From the NCBI GenBank assembly GCA_019614645.1, contig JABWDB010000002.1, positions 10,577,501 through 10,641,500 on the forward strand: DNA of 64,000 bases. The letters are read 5' to 3'. This DNA comes from Stratiolaelaps scimitus (lineage: Eukaryota > Arthropoda > Arachnida > Mesostigmata > Laelapidae). Both the position numbers and the translations under genes were made by a program. How positions within the stretch are numbered: position 1 is the first letter of the stretch; the number at the start of each line of letters is the position of its first letter. The notes under the pieces are model-generated. The model was not told the origin of the DNA. It did not search any database and saw only the letters and a list, made by a program, of their open reading frames with translations. Of this stretch, positions 25,659 through 37,492 are shown in pieces.

Positions 25659-28134
25659 CTGTTTAGCGATAGTCAATAATAGCCACACGGTAGGAAAAGA
25701 TGGGTTAGAAACATGGACATAATTCGATATTTTTCCTCGGTTATTGGCGTCGAAATTTGTCTTCAGCGGCCAAAAGATGAACAATACTTGTGAGAGAACG
25801 GAAGAATTTGCTGTACAATTGTGTAGCAGGGTCAGCCACCATACGGGGTGTTCACGTCTGATCTGAGTATCGTGGTAAAGGTTTCATAGGGGAAAATTCT
25901 ATATTACGAGGGTATGTTAGCAAATATTGTGGTGCAATTGCTGATTAAATGTAAATTGATCATTTACCTGGCCAGCAAGTGTGAGAGCCCTCTCAATGAG
26001 TTGGAGTGCCGTCTTTTCGAGCGGCCCGTCTATTTGAGGAAACTGCGGAATCACTTGTCTCTGATTCACTGTGCTCGATGTGCACCGACTCAGAAGATTT
26101 CCCAGCGAATTCGCCAATTCAGCGTTCAAAATGCGCTTTATTTTAACCTCGCTGAAATCTGCACATGGACACAAGACAAGAGAAGTTCGACAATGTTAGC
26201 GGATCGCCATAACTCACTGAATGGCCCTAATACGTGGAAATTCGTCAGGTATAATAAAATAATAGCATGGCTAGAATTTGAGCGGTAAAATGCTTCGATG
26301 AACGAAATCTATTGCGAGCACAAAAACAATGTTTACAAAGAAACGAAACGGGAATTTTTATTCATTCTTATATAAAAATTATTATAACAAATGGAGAAGA
26401 ATTTGCCACTAATATATATATATATGGACCCGTATACACCTAATAGAGCAAAGCTTACTGGCATCACTATGTGGTACGGCCTCTCGCAAAAGAAAGTATC
26501 TCAGGCCATCTCGTTGCACCACTGGAGCGAGTTCGAGTGGGCAAATCACGTTGCCACGTGATTTCGACATCTTGTGGTCTTCGACAGTCCAATGGGAATG
26601 GCAAAGTATTCTAAAATATACCAAATGAGCAAAAATCGCGCATTAGACATGTGGCTAATGTAAGGTTCGAAACATTCCAACAGCGTTCCTTTGGATGCTG
26701 CCACATAGCACATACGCTCTCATGATCTGTCTACAACCAACTTACCTTTGAGGCAATTGCAAGTCGGCTGCCATAAGGAAAGCTGGCCAGTAAATGCCGT
26801 GAAACTTCAGGATATCCTTGCCAATTACGTGCAATGAAGGAGGCCACACTCTAGGGGACGTCTGGGTGCTCGCGTTACCCGGAAGTGCACCAGCAACAGT
26901 CAAATAGTTGGCTAATGCGTCCAACCAGACGTAGATCTGCAAAATTGAAAACGAACTCAATAATCAATGGCAGAATGTGTGCTCGTCTCCACTCTGATCA
27001 CATAGAAATTGTATATGCGACAGATTAGCATTTCAGGTCAAACAGAGGTCAAACAGCGAGTATCGAACTGTAAGCTTTCTGTCTGGAGTCTACCGTTGAA
27101 GTACTGGAGATGCACAATATATTCAGAGGACATACATCGCTGTAGATACCGATAGCTTCCACGAGGCAACATAATAATAACGGATCCGGTTGTAGTACAC
27201 TGTGAAATCATTCAAACTCTAATAAATAATTCTGATAATTCTTTCTCAGTCACTGACGGTCTGAGAAGGGTCTCCGGGAACCGGGATACCCCACTGTGCG
27301 CGGCTGCGGCATCGGGATACAGATAAATCCTCGAGACCCGATTCAATCCAAGAGCGAAGGACCGTCTGAAATTTCGAAGGCTGAACTAAATTTGGCTCCG
27401 TGTCTAACCAGTGCAGAAGGTTGTCTGAAAATGACAGATGCAAAATACTGCGGCGATTAGTAGCATTAGCAATAGCGCTTTTTTTTTCTAAAGTTTATTC
27501 AACCTTTCGTTATGGCAGGCTTTCGGTACCGTCAGAAGAGTGAATTCGACTCAAGATAGCACTCCGCAGGTCGAGTTTGCTGCATCTGTTTTCAGATCGA
27601 CCGAAGTCTAGCAACGTTGTACTTAATTTGTGCCTTACGATGGGCCTGATACAATACAAAGTTTTGGTCTGTTAGCGGGTTACTGCTGTAATTTACAACG
27701 CTTCAGTTCTCGGCAATTCATATACAACAATATGTATTTTTATTTATGCATCTCCTCAGGCCGGCATGCGCCTTAGGGAAACATCCGCGCCGAGACCACA
27801 TTGAGTTAATAAGAGATCCCTTATTTTAGCTAGGGCAGTCCAAGCCGCCATGCCAACATTGTATTCCGTTTGAGCAATATAATGTTCTAATGTACTGCGC
27901 TTATACTCTTCATTTGTAAATGGAAACTCACCCTTGAAAGATCCTAGTCGAAACATGTAGTTCTCTTCGTTAACCCACTCGACGGGATTGCCCGTTTCCG
28001 CGCTGACAATTATCTTCGCGCCCTTTTGATCGACCTCTTTAATGTCCGTGACAAAATTCTCGTCGGAATTTGAATACCACCCTTCGTAATTGCCCTTGTA
28101 GATATACCCACGGTGTGACAAGGTTTCCTAATGC

Positions 28135-28181
<47 letters not shown>

Positions 28182-29932
28182 AATTATGGAATTAGAATAT
28201 ATGACACATGAAGATTATACATGATCGTTCAGGAAGGGATAATATTCTATAGGAATATCGACGTCAATACGAAGACCGCTTGTGTGTATATAACCGAACA
28301 CAATCTAATAATAATAAGGTGGTTGTGCGGCAGTAGATTGTATTTGTATATTATACTGGTTATTGCTATATTCGATTACTGTTGTGCATCTTAAAAACTT
28401 ACCGCAAAATTCCACCTAGCATAATGTCAGTCGCAGCATTCAAAATAAAAACACATGCATTTTCGCCAAATTCTTCGGTGGTTGATTTGCAAAACTACCC
28501 ACGACAACATGAAATTAAGTGCTACAGGCCATGGCATCTAAAGGACCGCCTTTTCAAAGAAAGCTAGAGTGCTAGTCGAATATTTGCGCCAAATGGTTAC
28601 CGCACAGCTATCGTACAACCTCGATAGCTATTCAAGTTATATATTTCAACTCGAAATAATAATAAAACTCAACGAACCCATAAACTGGCGACACACGCTT
28701 TATGAGCCTCATCGGTCGTTCGGATGAAGTGGTCATGAGAGGTGCCGACTAAGTCACAGAGCGAACGAAACTTGGTTGATATCGTGTCGCAGAAGTTCGG
28801 CTCAGGGATACCGGAAGCACGAGCTGCCTGCTGTATCTACAGAAGTTTATAAAAAAGAGATACTTAACAATGCAATACTTAATCAAAATTCCTACCCCGC
28901 CAATGCGTCATTAATTATCGTATAAACTGAAAATAGCAAATTAACATATATATTATATATATATATATATATTAAAGTAGAATGCAGAGCTATCTTCATA
29001 GATAATTCTGAATTGCGCAAAATAGAGTACAGTCTCTCCTACAGGCAGCAACTACAAGAATGACACAAGCCGGATAGTCTAAAGTGACAAGGTGTCACAT
29101 GTGTTACAAGAGCTAAATAAAAAATGAAACAACGATTGCAATGATTGCATCGTAAAAAATATACATTTTCCCACTTGTTAACTTCGATAGTTATCTAGCA
29201 AATCTGAACAAAAAGAAAGAGAATCAAAAACCATTCGTCTTCCAGGCCAAAAAAAATTGTATGTTTTGCACCGTAACTTAATTTACCTTGATGCCATGCT
29301 CGTCCGTGCCGGTTGTGAACAATGTCTTCTCGTGAGGGTATCGCAATTTCTGCAGTCGGTTTATGGCATCGGCCAACACCAATGTGTGGCAGTGTCCAAG
29401 ATGCGGCGCTGATAGCAGATACAATTGTTGAACGTCAGTGATGTGTTGTTGATAAAAAAACAACAAAACATGTATCTTCCCTAATCTCGAAATCGAAATT
29501 CAATGCCAACGGGAGATAGGTACACCCTAGGCTAATTGATTATAAAGGTATATCACGCTTGAGTTTGCTTGTTATTGCAAACGATTCGGTGAACTATTGC
29601 GATGAGCGGATTTTTTTGGCCACGGTTTTCAGTCAAGTTATGATCTGTGTTACTTAGATTAGGTTTTAGCGCTTTCGCACTAATCATGTCTAACAGATGT
29701 ATTACAGATAATAACAGTTCACATTCAGATATGCTTGAAGGATTACATAGGTGTACATTAGTAAAAATCGAATTTTGAAATCCGTTGCAAAATATTCTTC
29801 GTTGCCGAATGATAATTCAACGGCGACTGACATTATTTTAAGGCAATTTCAAGCCCGCGAAAAGTACACTATTCTAATGGCCTACCCGCATTGACATAGA
29901 AGATAGGTGTTGTCACAAAAAATCTCGACATG
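25314..29932 (-). CDS. MARS2: Mitochondrial-type methionyl-tRNA synthetase, nine exons
   Basis: Complement join in transcript order: 29887-29932, 29287-29408, 28678-28836, 27932-28127, 27258-27424, 26746-26936, 26459-26610, 25968-26158 and 25314-25658; 1569 bases, 522 residues, all phases consistent. The enzyme ligates methionine to mitochondrial tRNA-Met using ATP, in the matrix. Visible motifs: [15 protein letters not shown] at the N-terminus (HIGH signature HLGH, residues 18-21), [28 protein letters not shown]...[16 protein letters not shown], the KMSKS loop 307-311, and a helical anticodon-binding C-terminus. It lacks a zinc-knuckle insert and the extra domains of cytosolic MetRS, and its length is near the mitochondrial form (about 590 in human). 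The ATG at 29932 leaves only six residues before TTPIFYVNA, so a targeting presequence is missing or lies in an unrecognised upstream exon. It converges on fray. Confidence 0.94.
25968..26158 (-). CDS. MARS2: MARS2 exon 8
   Basis: Acceptor CATGTGCAG; encodes [20 protein letters not shown] then LLSRCT, the start of the helical anticodon-binding domain, ending CAG|GTAAAT in phase 0. Confidence 0.93.
26459..26610 (-). CDS. MARS2: MARS2 exon 7: KMSKS loop
   Basis: Encodes [20 protein letters not shown] and [22 protein letters not shown] is the ATP-contacting class I loop. Donor A|GTAAGC, phase 1. Confidence 0.96.
26746..26936 (-). CDS. MARS2: MARS2 exon 6
   Basis: Encodes [13 protein letters not shown] and [20 protein letters not shown], the conserved WxxxHVxGKDIxxFH region near the active site. 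Ends AG|GTAAGT in phase 2. Confidence 0.95.
27258..27424 (-). CDS. MARS2: MARS2 exon 5
   Basis: Acceptor CATTTTCAG; completes Asp and encodes [27 protein letters not shown] and [13 protein letters not shown], ending ACC|GTCAGT in phase 0; the next exon supplies IYVWLDAL, as in the family. Confidence 0.94.
27932..28127 (-). CDS. MARS2: MARS2 exon 4
   Basis: Acceptor TGCATTAG; encodes [19 protein letters not shown] and [16 protein letters not shown], ending G|GTGAGT (phase 1). A (TA)n tract of about 43 bases (28137-28179) sits in the upstream intron, ten bases before the exon. The frame stays open 58 codons into the downstream intron. Confidence 0.94.
28137..28179. repeat. (AT)n microsatellite next to MARS2 exon 4
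   Basis: 43 bases of alternating AT ending ten bases upstream (transcript sense) of exon 4, in the position of the polypyrimidine tract; length variation could affect splicing. Confidence 0.9.
28678..28836 (-). CDS. MARS2: MARS2 exon 3
   Basis: Acceptor CTTCTGTAG; encodes [20 protein letters not shown] and then the [14 protein letters not shown] segment typical of MetRS, ending TGG|GTTCGT in phase 0. The donor is GT but otherwise weak. Confidence 0.92.
29287..29408 (-). CDS. MARS2: MARS2 exon 2: HIGH motif
   Basis: Acceptor GCTATCAG; completes Ala and encodes [19 protein letters not shown] through [11 protein letters not shown], ending at AAG|GTAAAT in phase 0. HLGH is the class I synthetase HIGH signature. 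Confidence 0.95.
29887..29932 (-). CDS. MARS2: MARS2 exon 1 as visible (start uncertain)
   Basis: ATG TCG AGA then [12 protein letters not shown]; donor G|GTAGGC, phase 1. An in-frame TAA lies 21 bases upstream of the ATG, so translation must begin here or be spliced in from further upstream. A second ATG five bases upstream is out of frame. Confidence 0.75.
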
Positions 29933-31576
29933 GCATTTTTTCTTAATCACGATTTATGTCACGACACCGATTTTAGAGAAAATAGAACAAAAACTCATTT
30001 CACAGATCCCGCTCGCCGGTCCTCAGCATGCTCCCTAGCTCGGGTCAGCTGTTCGCTTCGCGCAGAGACTGCCCCACACACGCCCATAGACGCGGTTATC
30101 GCGTCTCGATTTACGTCCTCTTTCGCTCCGCCCTGTCGAAACAACACGGATCGCCTGTCGTCTGCTGCACATATAAGAGCCCTCTCTTTCGGTGGCAAAG
30201 CGGGCATTTGAGACGCGAGCATTTGAGACGAACAATCATAGTTAATATCCGACGTAGAATATGCCAACGATTTTTTGTCAGTAGTTGATGAAAGCATCAA
30301 ATGAGGCGATGTCAACATTTCGTGAGTTCAACTTGATGCACAATACTATGAAATATGTTCGGAGGCGTTTTCGTGAAATTTTCACTTTTGCGAACAACAT
30401 CGTGAGACGAACAACTCGTTCATGAACATTACTAACACCCTGCGTGAAAGGGACCACTCCATTTGAAAAACAGATCATACAATTCTGTTTAGATCACGGC
30501 CCTGGTTGGGCCTTTATACATTTTCTAAAACTCGGTACGTCGACAAGTTCCCTAAACGTACCTAACGTGCATTTCAGATTTTACCAACTGGATTGTGGCG
30601 CGACATTTTCTTTCGAAGGACGCCAGCTAGCAAATTACATTCGCTTCGAACTCTTTACAAGATATATGCACATATATATTTTTCTCTTATATTCTTGCTT
30701 GCGGCATTGACGAGACACTACTTAAGATGATAATACAGCGTCAATTACAATGTTTGTCTCATACAGAGTACGTCGTATATCAGTACTTGAACAGTAACTA
30801 ATTAATCATGTTGTCTAGCGTACATTCGATTCACGTGCTCTGCCAGTCTTAGAAATGATTAAACGACCCAATCTGGATTCCGCCCTCGTACGACGCCTTG
30901 CGAGGACGATGTCAAATGTACAGTGATCAATCGTGTCCCATGACATTGTTTTCTCAACGAGTTGACAAGTAAAATGCCAAGTGAAAATAAATATACAAGT
31001 GTAATTTATCTACACGTGCCTCCGAGTAGCGTCTCAATCACCTTCCTCCTCGCTGCCTACAGGTTACATCACTATCGAATACGCTATGAATCACAGTATT
31101 TCCAGGGAAACTAATATTGCTGGCCATTCCCCAACGATACAATACGCGAATGAAATTCTCTCAATTCTCTGCTGTTGTCGATTCCTTCGGCGGAAGGCGT
31201 CATCAAGCTGTCCCTACAAAAGCATCATACCAGCGGGTATTTGATTGGCGGCCATTGATCGATAGTAACTGGCCTATTGTTCAATGTCGTTGCATCACTT
31301 TCTCTTCGGTCATTGGCTCCCTTCGGAGACCCCTCCTATCCAGCATTTGGCGGTCGCCATAACCCTTCATGTTGGTCTGCCACTGATAACATCGATGTTA
31401 AGCCAACATTCATAGAACAACAGGCATCGTCGTCACTCATCAAATATGGTTGGCCAGATATTCGCATTTATTGTCTCATGTTTGGGATCCCAAGATTGTA
31501 TTTACTTTAAATATAAATCCACTTGAACGAAAACCGCGGCATCTCGCATAATCCAGCATTGCCGTCAATTCCATTG

Positions 31577-31617
<41 letters not shown>

Positions 31618-33600
31618 CACACACACGGAAACAGCAAATCTCAATATATAAATTGAAAAATCTCAAATAAAAATGATGAAAAATATAATACGTGACATGG
31701 TTTTACTGGATTTTAATCAGATTTATCCTGATTCTTTTTATCTTTGTTGAAAGGGCTTATTTTTAAAGGTAGAACGAAAGTGATCATTACGCATATTCAT
31801 GTAAAACTAGAGAGGCTATATATGATACTGTGGGGTATCACATCGTCAGCGAAGTACTTCGTCACGCTTAACGAAGTACGATGGAGCATTTACGAGGATT
31901 TATAAGCACCATCATAACACCAACGTTGTGTCATTTAGCACATCTTCAATGCAATGGTTAAGCAGGCTCAATTATAACCTCTACGAGCAAACTTACATCT
32001 GTCACGACTGATGCTAACTTAGTTAATATCACAGCCTAGATTTGAACATAACTTATCGAAACGTCTGAACGTTTTTACCCGCATAGTTCGCCTTGCTCTG
32101 CAGTTAACGAACATCAAAATCTGTGTTACGAACTAGCTGAGTGGCCCGGTTAAAATGGATCCTGACCAGTGGTGCTATGACGATGCCTAAGGGCATAACT
32201 CAAAGGAAGATTGAGCCGAAATTCATCTTAACTTGGTCTGGTGAGTCGATTTCTGTCTATGGCTGCCCGCATTGACCAGATCCGGCATTCATTTGGTGTT
32301 TAGCCACGTCTGGATAACAACCTGATGCATGCGTGTGTGTGGCATGGGTTTAATGGCCATAAATGCGAGTACACTACGAAGGAGGGGGGGGATCTCGACG
32401 CGAACTGCATTATTGGATAGCAAATCAGTCTGCTTTTAGAAGTCGGTCAAGCGATCGGTGGCGATTTCACTGAATCCAGGGTAGGCATCCATACAATTGG
32501 TGGCTCGAACGTTTACTGGGCTGCTCACTAAATGCTTAACGGGTGCTGTCCGTTCAACCGATCAGGCGTCCAACGATGTATTTATTGCGATATAATAGAT
32601 GAAGTATAGGGACAGAGTGGCTGGCACGAAATTGCCAAGTCTCGAGGGGCAGATAATCAATGGATATGGCGCTGCTCCGTAGGGAGCACTATACAGGGTA
32701 CGTATTATATTTATGGCTAGTATATTAAAAAGTGGGGGACGGAGTCTTATGATCAAGACGTAGGTGGCATATTGCTCAAAACGACCTGTCATTCTTATCA
32801 GGTCCCTCGAGGTAAGTACATTTGCAAGTTAATTTAAGTTGCCGTCCTACCCCCTCCCAGCCGTCAACCAAAAGGAAGCGATCACAGATGAACATTATGC
32901 ATTGGATAGTGAAATCTAGGATAATCGTTGTAACAAGACAACATCTATTTGTTCGTATCGCAATATATTTCAGTCTACTAAGGCCTAAACAACAATCAAC
33001 ATGTGCTTCCTCGTAAACTCTCGATTACATTGCCATCCTTTATTTTTTTTTGTTTCGTTTACATAGCGCCATGACTGCACGAGAAACAGTAGAAAAGTCT
33101 GGGATTCGTATTTTGCTCTCGAGTTCACAATGTCGTCCGCGGCTTTCGACAACCGGAAGACTCCTGGTGGATGCCAGCGGTTTGTTCCTTCTGGAGCTGG
33201 CGAAGGAGATCCGATTCAATAAATGGCCAGGTATGGGCTGTAGTATGCTTGCCAACCATTGCGTGGGGCACCGTCCACATGTTCGTCAATATGACTAATC
33301 GGGGCGGAGGGGTCATTAGCAATGGTGGGTTGTGACGTGTCATGAAATGAATATGTTGATCATTTTTGTGGTTAATATTAGAATTTCAACAGTTACAACG
33401 TCGTCTTGAAGGCAAACAATGTCTGTGGCGACGTCCGCAAAATGCGGCAGCTCACGAAGCGGCTGACCCACCCACTCATCTGGTGCACAAATGATCGCCA
33501 TTCTCGCATGTAGACCCACGATGTTACTCGATTTGACATTCATCACCTTCAAATGTTTGTAAACGGTTTATTGTCGTATGCTCAACTCTTACTATTCATT
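29933..33600. other. MARS2 upstream region and gene-free AT-rich DNA
   Basis: Positions 30000-30240 are a moderately GC-rich patch that may be promoter or 5' UTR for MARS2. A minus-strand ATG at 30400 opens a basic, hydroxylated, hydrophobic 18-codon stretch resembling a targeting peptide (see findings). From 31000 to 33600 I see only a (TA)n at 31578-31617 and chance ORFs. A plus-strand acceptor near 31061 is followed by about 58 open codons with no recognisable domain. Confidence 0.5.
31578..31617. repeat. (AT)n microsatellite
   Basis: About 40 bases of alternating AT in gene-free DNA, followed by a short (CA)n. Confidence 0.9.
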
Positions 33601-36250
33601 AGCACAAGGGATCGTGTAATGAGGAAGGATCAGGCAAGGAAAAGGGGGAGATAGAGCATGGAGCGTTTTTTTTCTCTCCCTCCCTCTCTTTCTATATATA
33701 TATATATATATATACATATATATGTCGTCTATTTTGGCCTCGATACGAGCATTACACAACAATGAACTCTGGGGTTTCATGATGATCGTATGCATGGTCT
33801 CACTCTCTTCCGCTGCAGTAGCGGCAGCACTATATGCAAGGAGCATTCGCAGCAGGAGAACGCAGCAGATAGATTTGGCCTTCTCTGGGTGGCAGCGTGT
33901 TCGATATCGCACTCAGCCAGGCAGATCGGAATGCGGCGGTTTCGGCTCCGTCGGCCCTCGTTGTTCGGCCGGTGGCCGGATAGCGACTGCTGGAGGAGGA
34001 GAAGATTTTGAGTTGCGTTGTTGTTGTTGCTGTTGTCGTCATCGTCGTCGTCGTCGTTACTGTTGTTGTTGTTCTTGGCTGCGGCAAGTTTACCTGCCAC
34101 ACTAGAGAGAACGCGACGACCTTTCCTGAGACGTGCAAGGCGAAGCCTTACCGCAGTGCTGTTCGCACGCTATTGTTCGCTCTATTGCAGGACTCGTGGG
34201 ACTGGCCTGCACTCGTGGTGTGGCCGTGCTGGTGGGAACGGCGGCCGGCGGGGCCATCATCGTTCATGCGAGCGGAAACGGGCTTTCCTTGCAAGCAGGA
34301 AGTGTTTCTGGGATAAGCGCCTTAACAATATCTGTTCGGCGTCAGCGCTTTGCCTATGATATTACCACCTGCACTGGTCTTGCTACTAAGGCGGCAAGTT
34401 ACCCGCTTTACCAACTAGTACAGCCACCAACACCACCAACACCACCATCGCTTCTCAGTTCTATTCTACTATTGCTGCTGGTCCCACTGTTACCACGGCC
34501 GAAAGGGCGCGGTCGTTTGCGAAGCGGGAGAGAGCGCCGCGAGTGGCCGTTGTCAGGCGACAGTGGCAGCAGCAACCAACTAACTATCCAAACCTGGACA
34601 GACAAAGCTGCCAACAAGCATGCGCTATCTATCCAGCTGGGGTTGAATTTCGCTGCCCCGTTTCACTGGCCCCATTCTGAGTTGGTCTCTCCCTGCTTGG
34701 TCTTCTTTGACGACCCAATGCCTTGGACGGCCGGCACCCTCCTACCACCGTGGCGCTTATTTCTACCCTGCGTTTTCTTGAAGGCGGTGGCGGGGGCGGC
34801 GGGGGCGGGGGTGACGATGATATTCCCCCTTCCTCCGTGTAAACCCCTTGATTTCTTTCTCGTGCTCGCCGGTCCCCTGGATAGATACTCCGTACTTGGG
34901 TATAGCGTTCGGTGCTGTTAGCACGTAGGATGCGAAGGATCATTGCACCAGTGACACTATCGCTGAGGTGATGCGAAGCCCTCCCCGGCGGGGTAGCGGA
35001 CACCTTCCTTATTTGAAAGTAGCAGGAGCAGCACAAAGTGCATGGTAAATTTTTCATCGCCGCTAGGGTTAACCGAATCGCTGGCTGTTGTAACCAGGCT
35101 GGCAATCACTCGACGAGCCGGCACAGTCGATTATTATTGTACACCTTCTCCTTCCTCCTAGTACAGCTGCTACTGCTGCTGCGACTTTAGCCGAGCCCCT
35201 ACAAATGTGGCGGCTGTTCGATAGAGGGGACCTGTTCAGCAGGGCAACATCCCAATCCACAATCTGTCCGCGTCAGTCCTCTGGCAAGACCAGAAAGCTG
35301 CAGGGCAGCAAAAAATTAGCGACACCAGCAGTGCCCCCAGTGACTGAGGTATAAGTAGAAAGAAGGACGTCCCACTTCTGCTAGGCTTAGTACGAACTAC
35401 CACAACCTTGGCCGTTACATATAGACCACGTGTACATAGCCCCACATACATCCACACAGGGATAGCATGCCTAACCAGCTACTGCAAGCAATTGGTGTTG
35501 CTGCAATCGGTGGGAGGGGCAGCGGAGGCGGCTGTCCCCGTCGCTCTACCTGTGTCCGGATGTAGAGCAGCTGGAAGCTGTAGGAATACCACACTGGCGA
35601 GCGTGTATCCCTAGCCAGAAGACGTTTGTCACAGTGTTAAGCCACTGTCCTGTTTGGTCGATTTGTCCCTGCATCCTTCGACGGGGTTCGCTCAGCGAGA
35701 GCGGGTCAGCCGTCGGGACCGGTGTAATCACAGGATTGGCGATTACCATTCGTTGCTGCGACTACGGATGCTGATGCCACCGCTGATGTTAGCGTGCGAC
35801 TGAAGTCAGGGATTCGGAGGGGCTGCCTCTGTGGGGGGGGGGTAGACATGCCTGCCACTTGCTCTGTTGCTCTCCTTCTTACATCGGGAATTTGTGCTGG
35901 CAGATATGGCAGCAGCAACAGCCGCTTACGCATGTGTGCAACACACGCCGCCTCAGGTGAGAACGAACGCGAAGGGGTTTGTCAGGCAATATCGGGAATA
36001 TCGGTACAGGGAATTTGGGGACGGAGGTCGTGTTGGAACTTGTGTTGACATTTACCTCCTGAGCCGGCGTTGGCCGATCTCTCGTTGTCGGCAGCTGGAC
36101 ATCGGCGGCTAGAAATGGCAGGAGAGGAACGAAGGGTGACCTCGATTAGGCCAATAATTAGGGGGCGGGGATCACCAATCTGCCGGGACACCTGTTGGTC
36201 CGAAGGGATCACGCGAAGCGATGGCAGAGGCATGGTCAGGCAACGAGCTA
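33601..36250. other. GC-rich block with trinucleotide repeats, no confident gene
   Basis: Composition rises sharply near 33,790. It contains GTT/GTC repeats at 34014-34080, a G-rich tract near 34785-34815, and the longest plus-strand ORF in the window (34133-34921), whose product is low-complexity with no recognisable domain. Such blocks in arthropods often mark 5' UTRs or first introns. One well-bounded orphan exon candidate is listed at 35904-35956. Confidence 0.4.
35904..35956 (+). CDS. Candidate orphan 53-base exon
   Basis: Preceded by a long pyrimidine tract (TGTTGCTCTCCTTCTTACAT) and a CAG acceptor, and followed by CCTCAG|GTGAGA, a near-consensus donor. All three frames are open; one contains ATG and reads MAAATAAYACVQHTPPQ up to a phase-0 end. 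The splice context is good but the protein evidence is nil; it could be a non-coding 5' exon. Confidence 0.2.
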
Positions 36251-37449
36251 GCAGCCGTCGATTGGCAACGAATCGTTACCATACCAAACAAGTGCAGCGG
36301 TGCAGCACACTTCTACGTGTAGCGTTGACAAAGCGACAGCAAGGGATGCAACAGCAGTAATGGGAAGATCGGTGAGTTGTTCTACAATAATACAACAACA
36401 CTCAACTGGACACCGAGGACCTATTCTTTTAATATCTACTAGACGACTATACAACCAAGTTGTTGTATTCAACGAAGCGTTTCTTACGTGGACAATATCG
36501 CGTGAATATTAAGAGGGTGAATAGGCCAACATAGAAAACACGCCTATCTATCGTCAGCGATAACCAGGCGCTGTAACCCTATACGTGTGTTATAGAATGA
36601 CAATTTCCCTATCCTGGTTAATATGAGCATATCAATCGAGTGATCATAGTGGTGTCCAAGTATTTAAAGTACTGTAATGTGGTAATGAGCTAATAGTTGT
36701 AATGATAGAAATACAGCTGAGAGTAGTAGCTCTCAAGAACGTAGTCGAAGCCGTAGGGGGTCAATGGCAGCGATTCGGTTCACTTAGGTTCATCCATGCC
36801 CCAAAGTGCGACTCCGATGAACGCGATAATTTTCATCATAACCTTCATTATTAATAGTTTAGCAGCGTTCTACTTTATACATTCGCATACAACAGATACA
36901 TATGTGTGATTGTTGTTATTGGTGTTGGTCGTTACGACGATCGCAGGCCATCGACGTCAACGCTCACGTGACCTGCAACGATGTAATTATAACTACGCTC
37001 CAGGATAGGTTGAGGCAGTCGCTACCAGAGGAGGTCGGCTGGTACGCCCATGTAGTAATTATATGGCGCATTCGTTTTTGTGCAGACGTACAATCTATTG
37101 ATTATATCGTGTAACTCGTTGTCGCACGCCGAGTGACTTTTATGAAATGAGCAATTTAGCTGTATTACTATGCGATAGATATCATGCAGATAACTGTATA
37201 TGTCCATACGCTTGCTATTCACCCGTCCCTCGAAGTTATTCGAACACAAATTGTAGGATGCCGCCCAGCTTAACTGTTGTACACTACACAAGTAATGAAT
37301 ATGAAAATAACCATAGAGAAAGTTACATCAACTGATCCGCACCGAAGCGAGGTACTCCTGAGTTGGTACGATACGACAGGCCTATTGACGTGCTCACACT
37401 TACATCTCTTTTTCTCGGCACAGCGTCCTCACTTATAGTGCAGCATATA

Positions 37450-37492
<43 letters not shown>

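Noticed and set aside
32138..32250. tRNA-like A-box motif (TAGCTGAGTGGCCCGGTT)
   Set aside because: No matching B box at tRNA spacing and no cloverleaf.
33777..34100. Minus-strand ORF with Asn and Asp runs as a low-complexity protein
   Set aside because: The runs come from GTT/GTC trinucleotide repeats; the rest of the frame is not protein-like and other frames are also open.
34133..34921. 262-codon plus-strand ORF, the longest plus-strand frame starting with ATG
   Set aside because: It lies in GC-rich sequence where stops are rare; several overlapping long ORFs occur in other frames and the product is Leu/Pro/Arg-rich with no recognisable domain.
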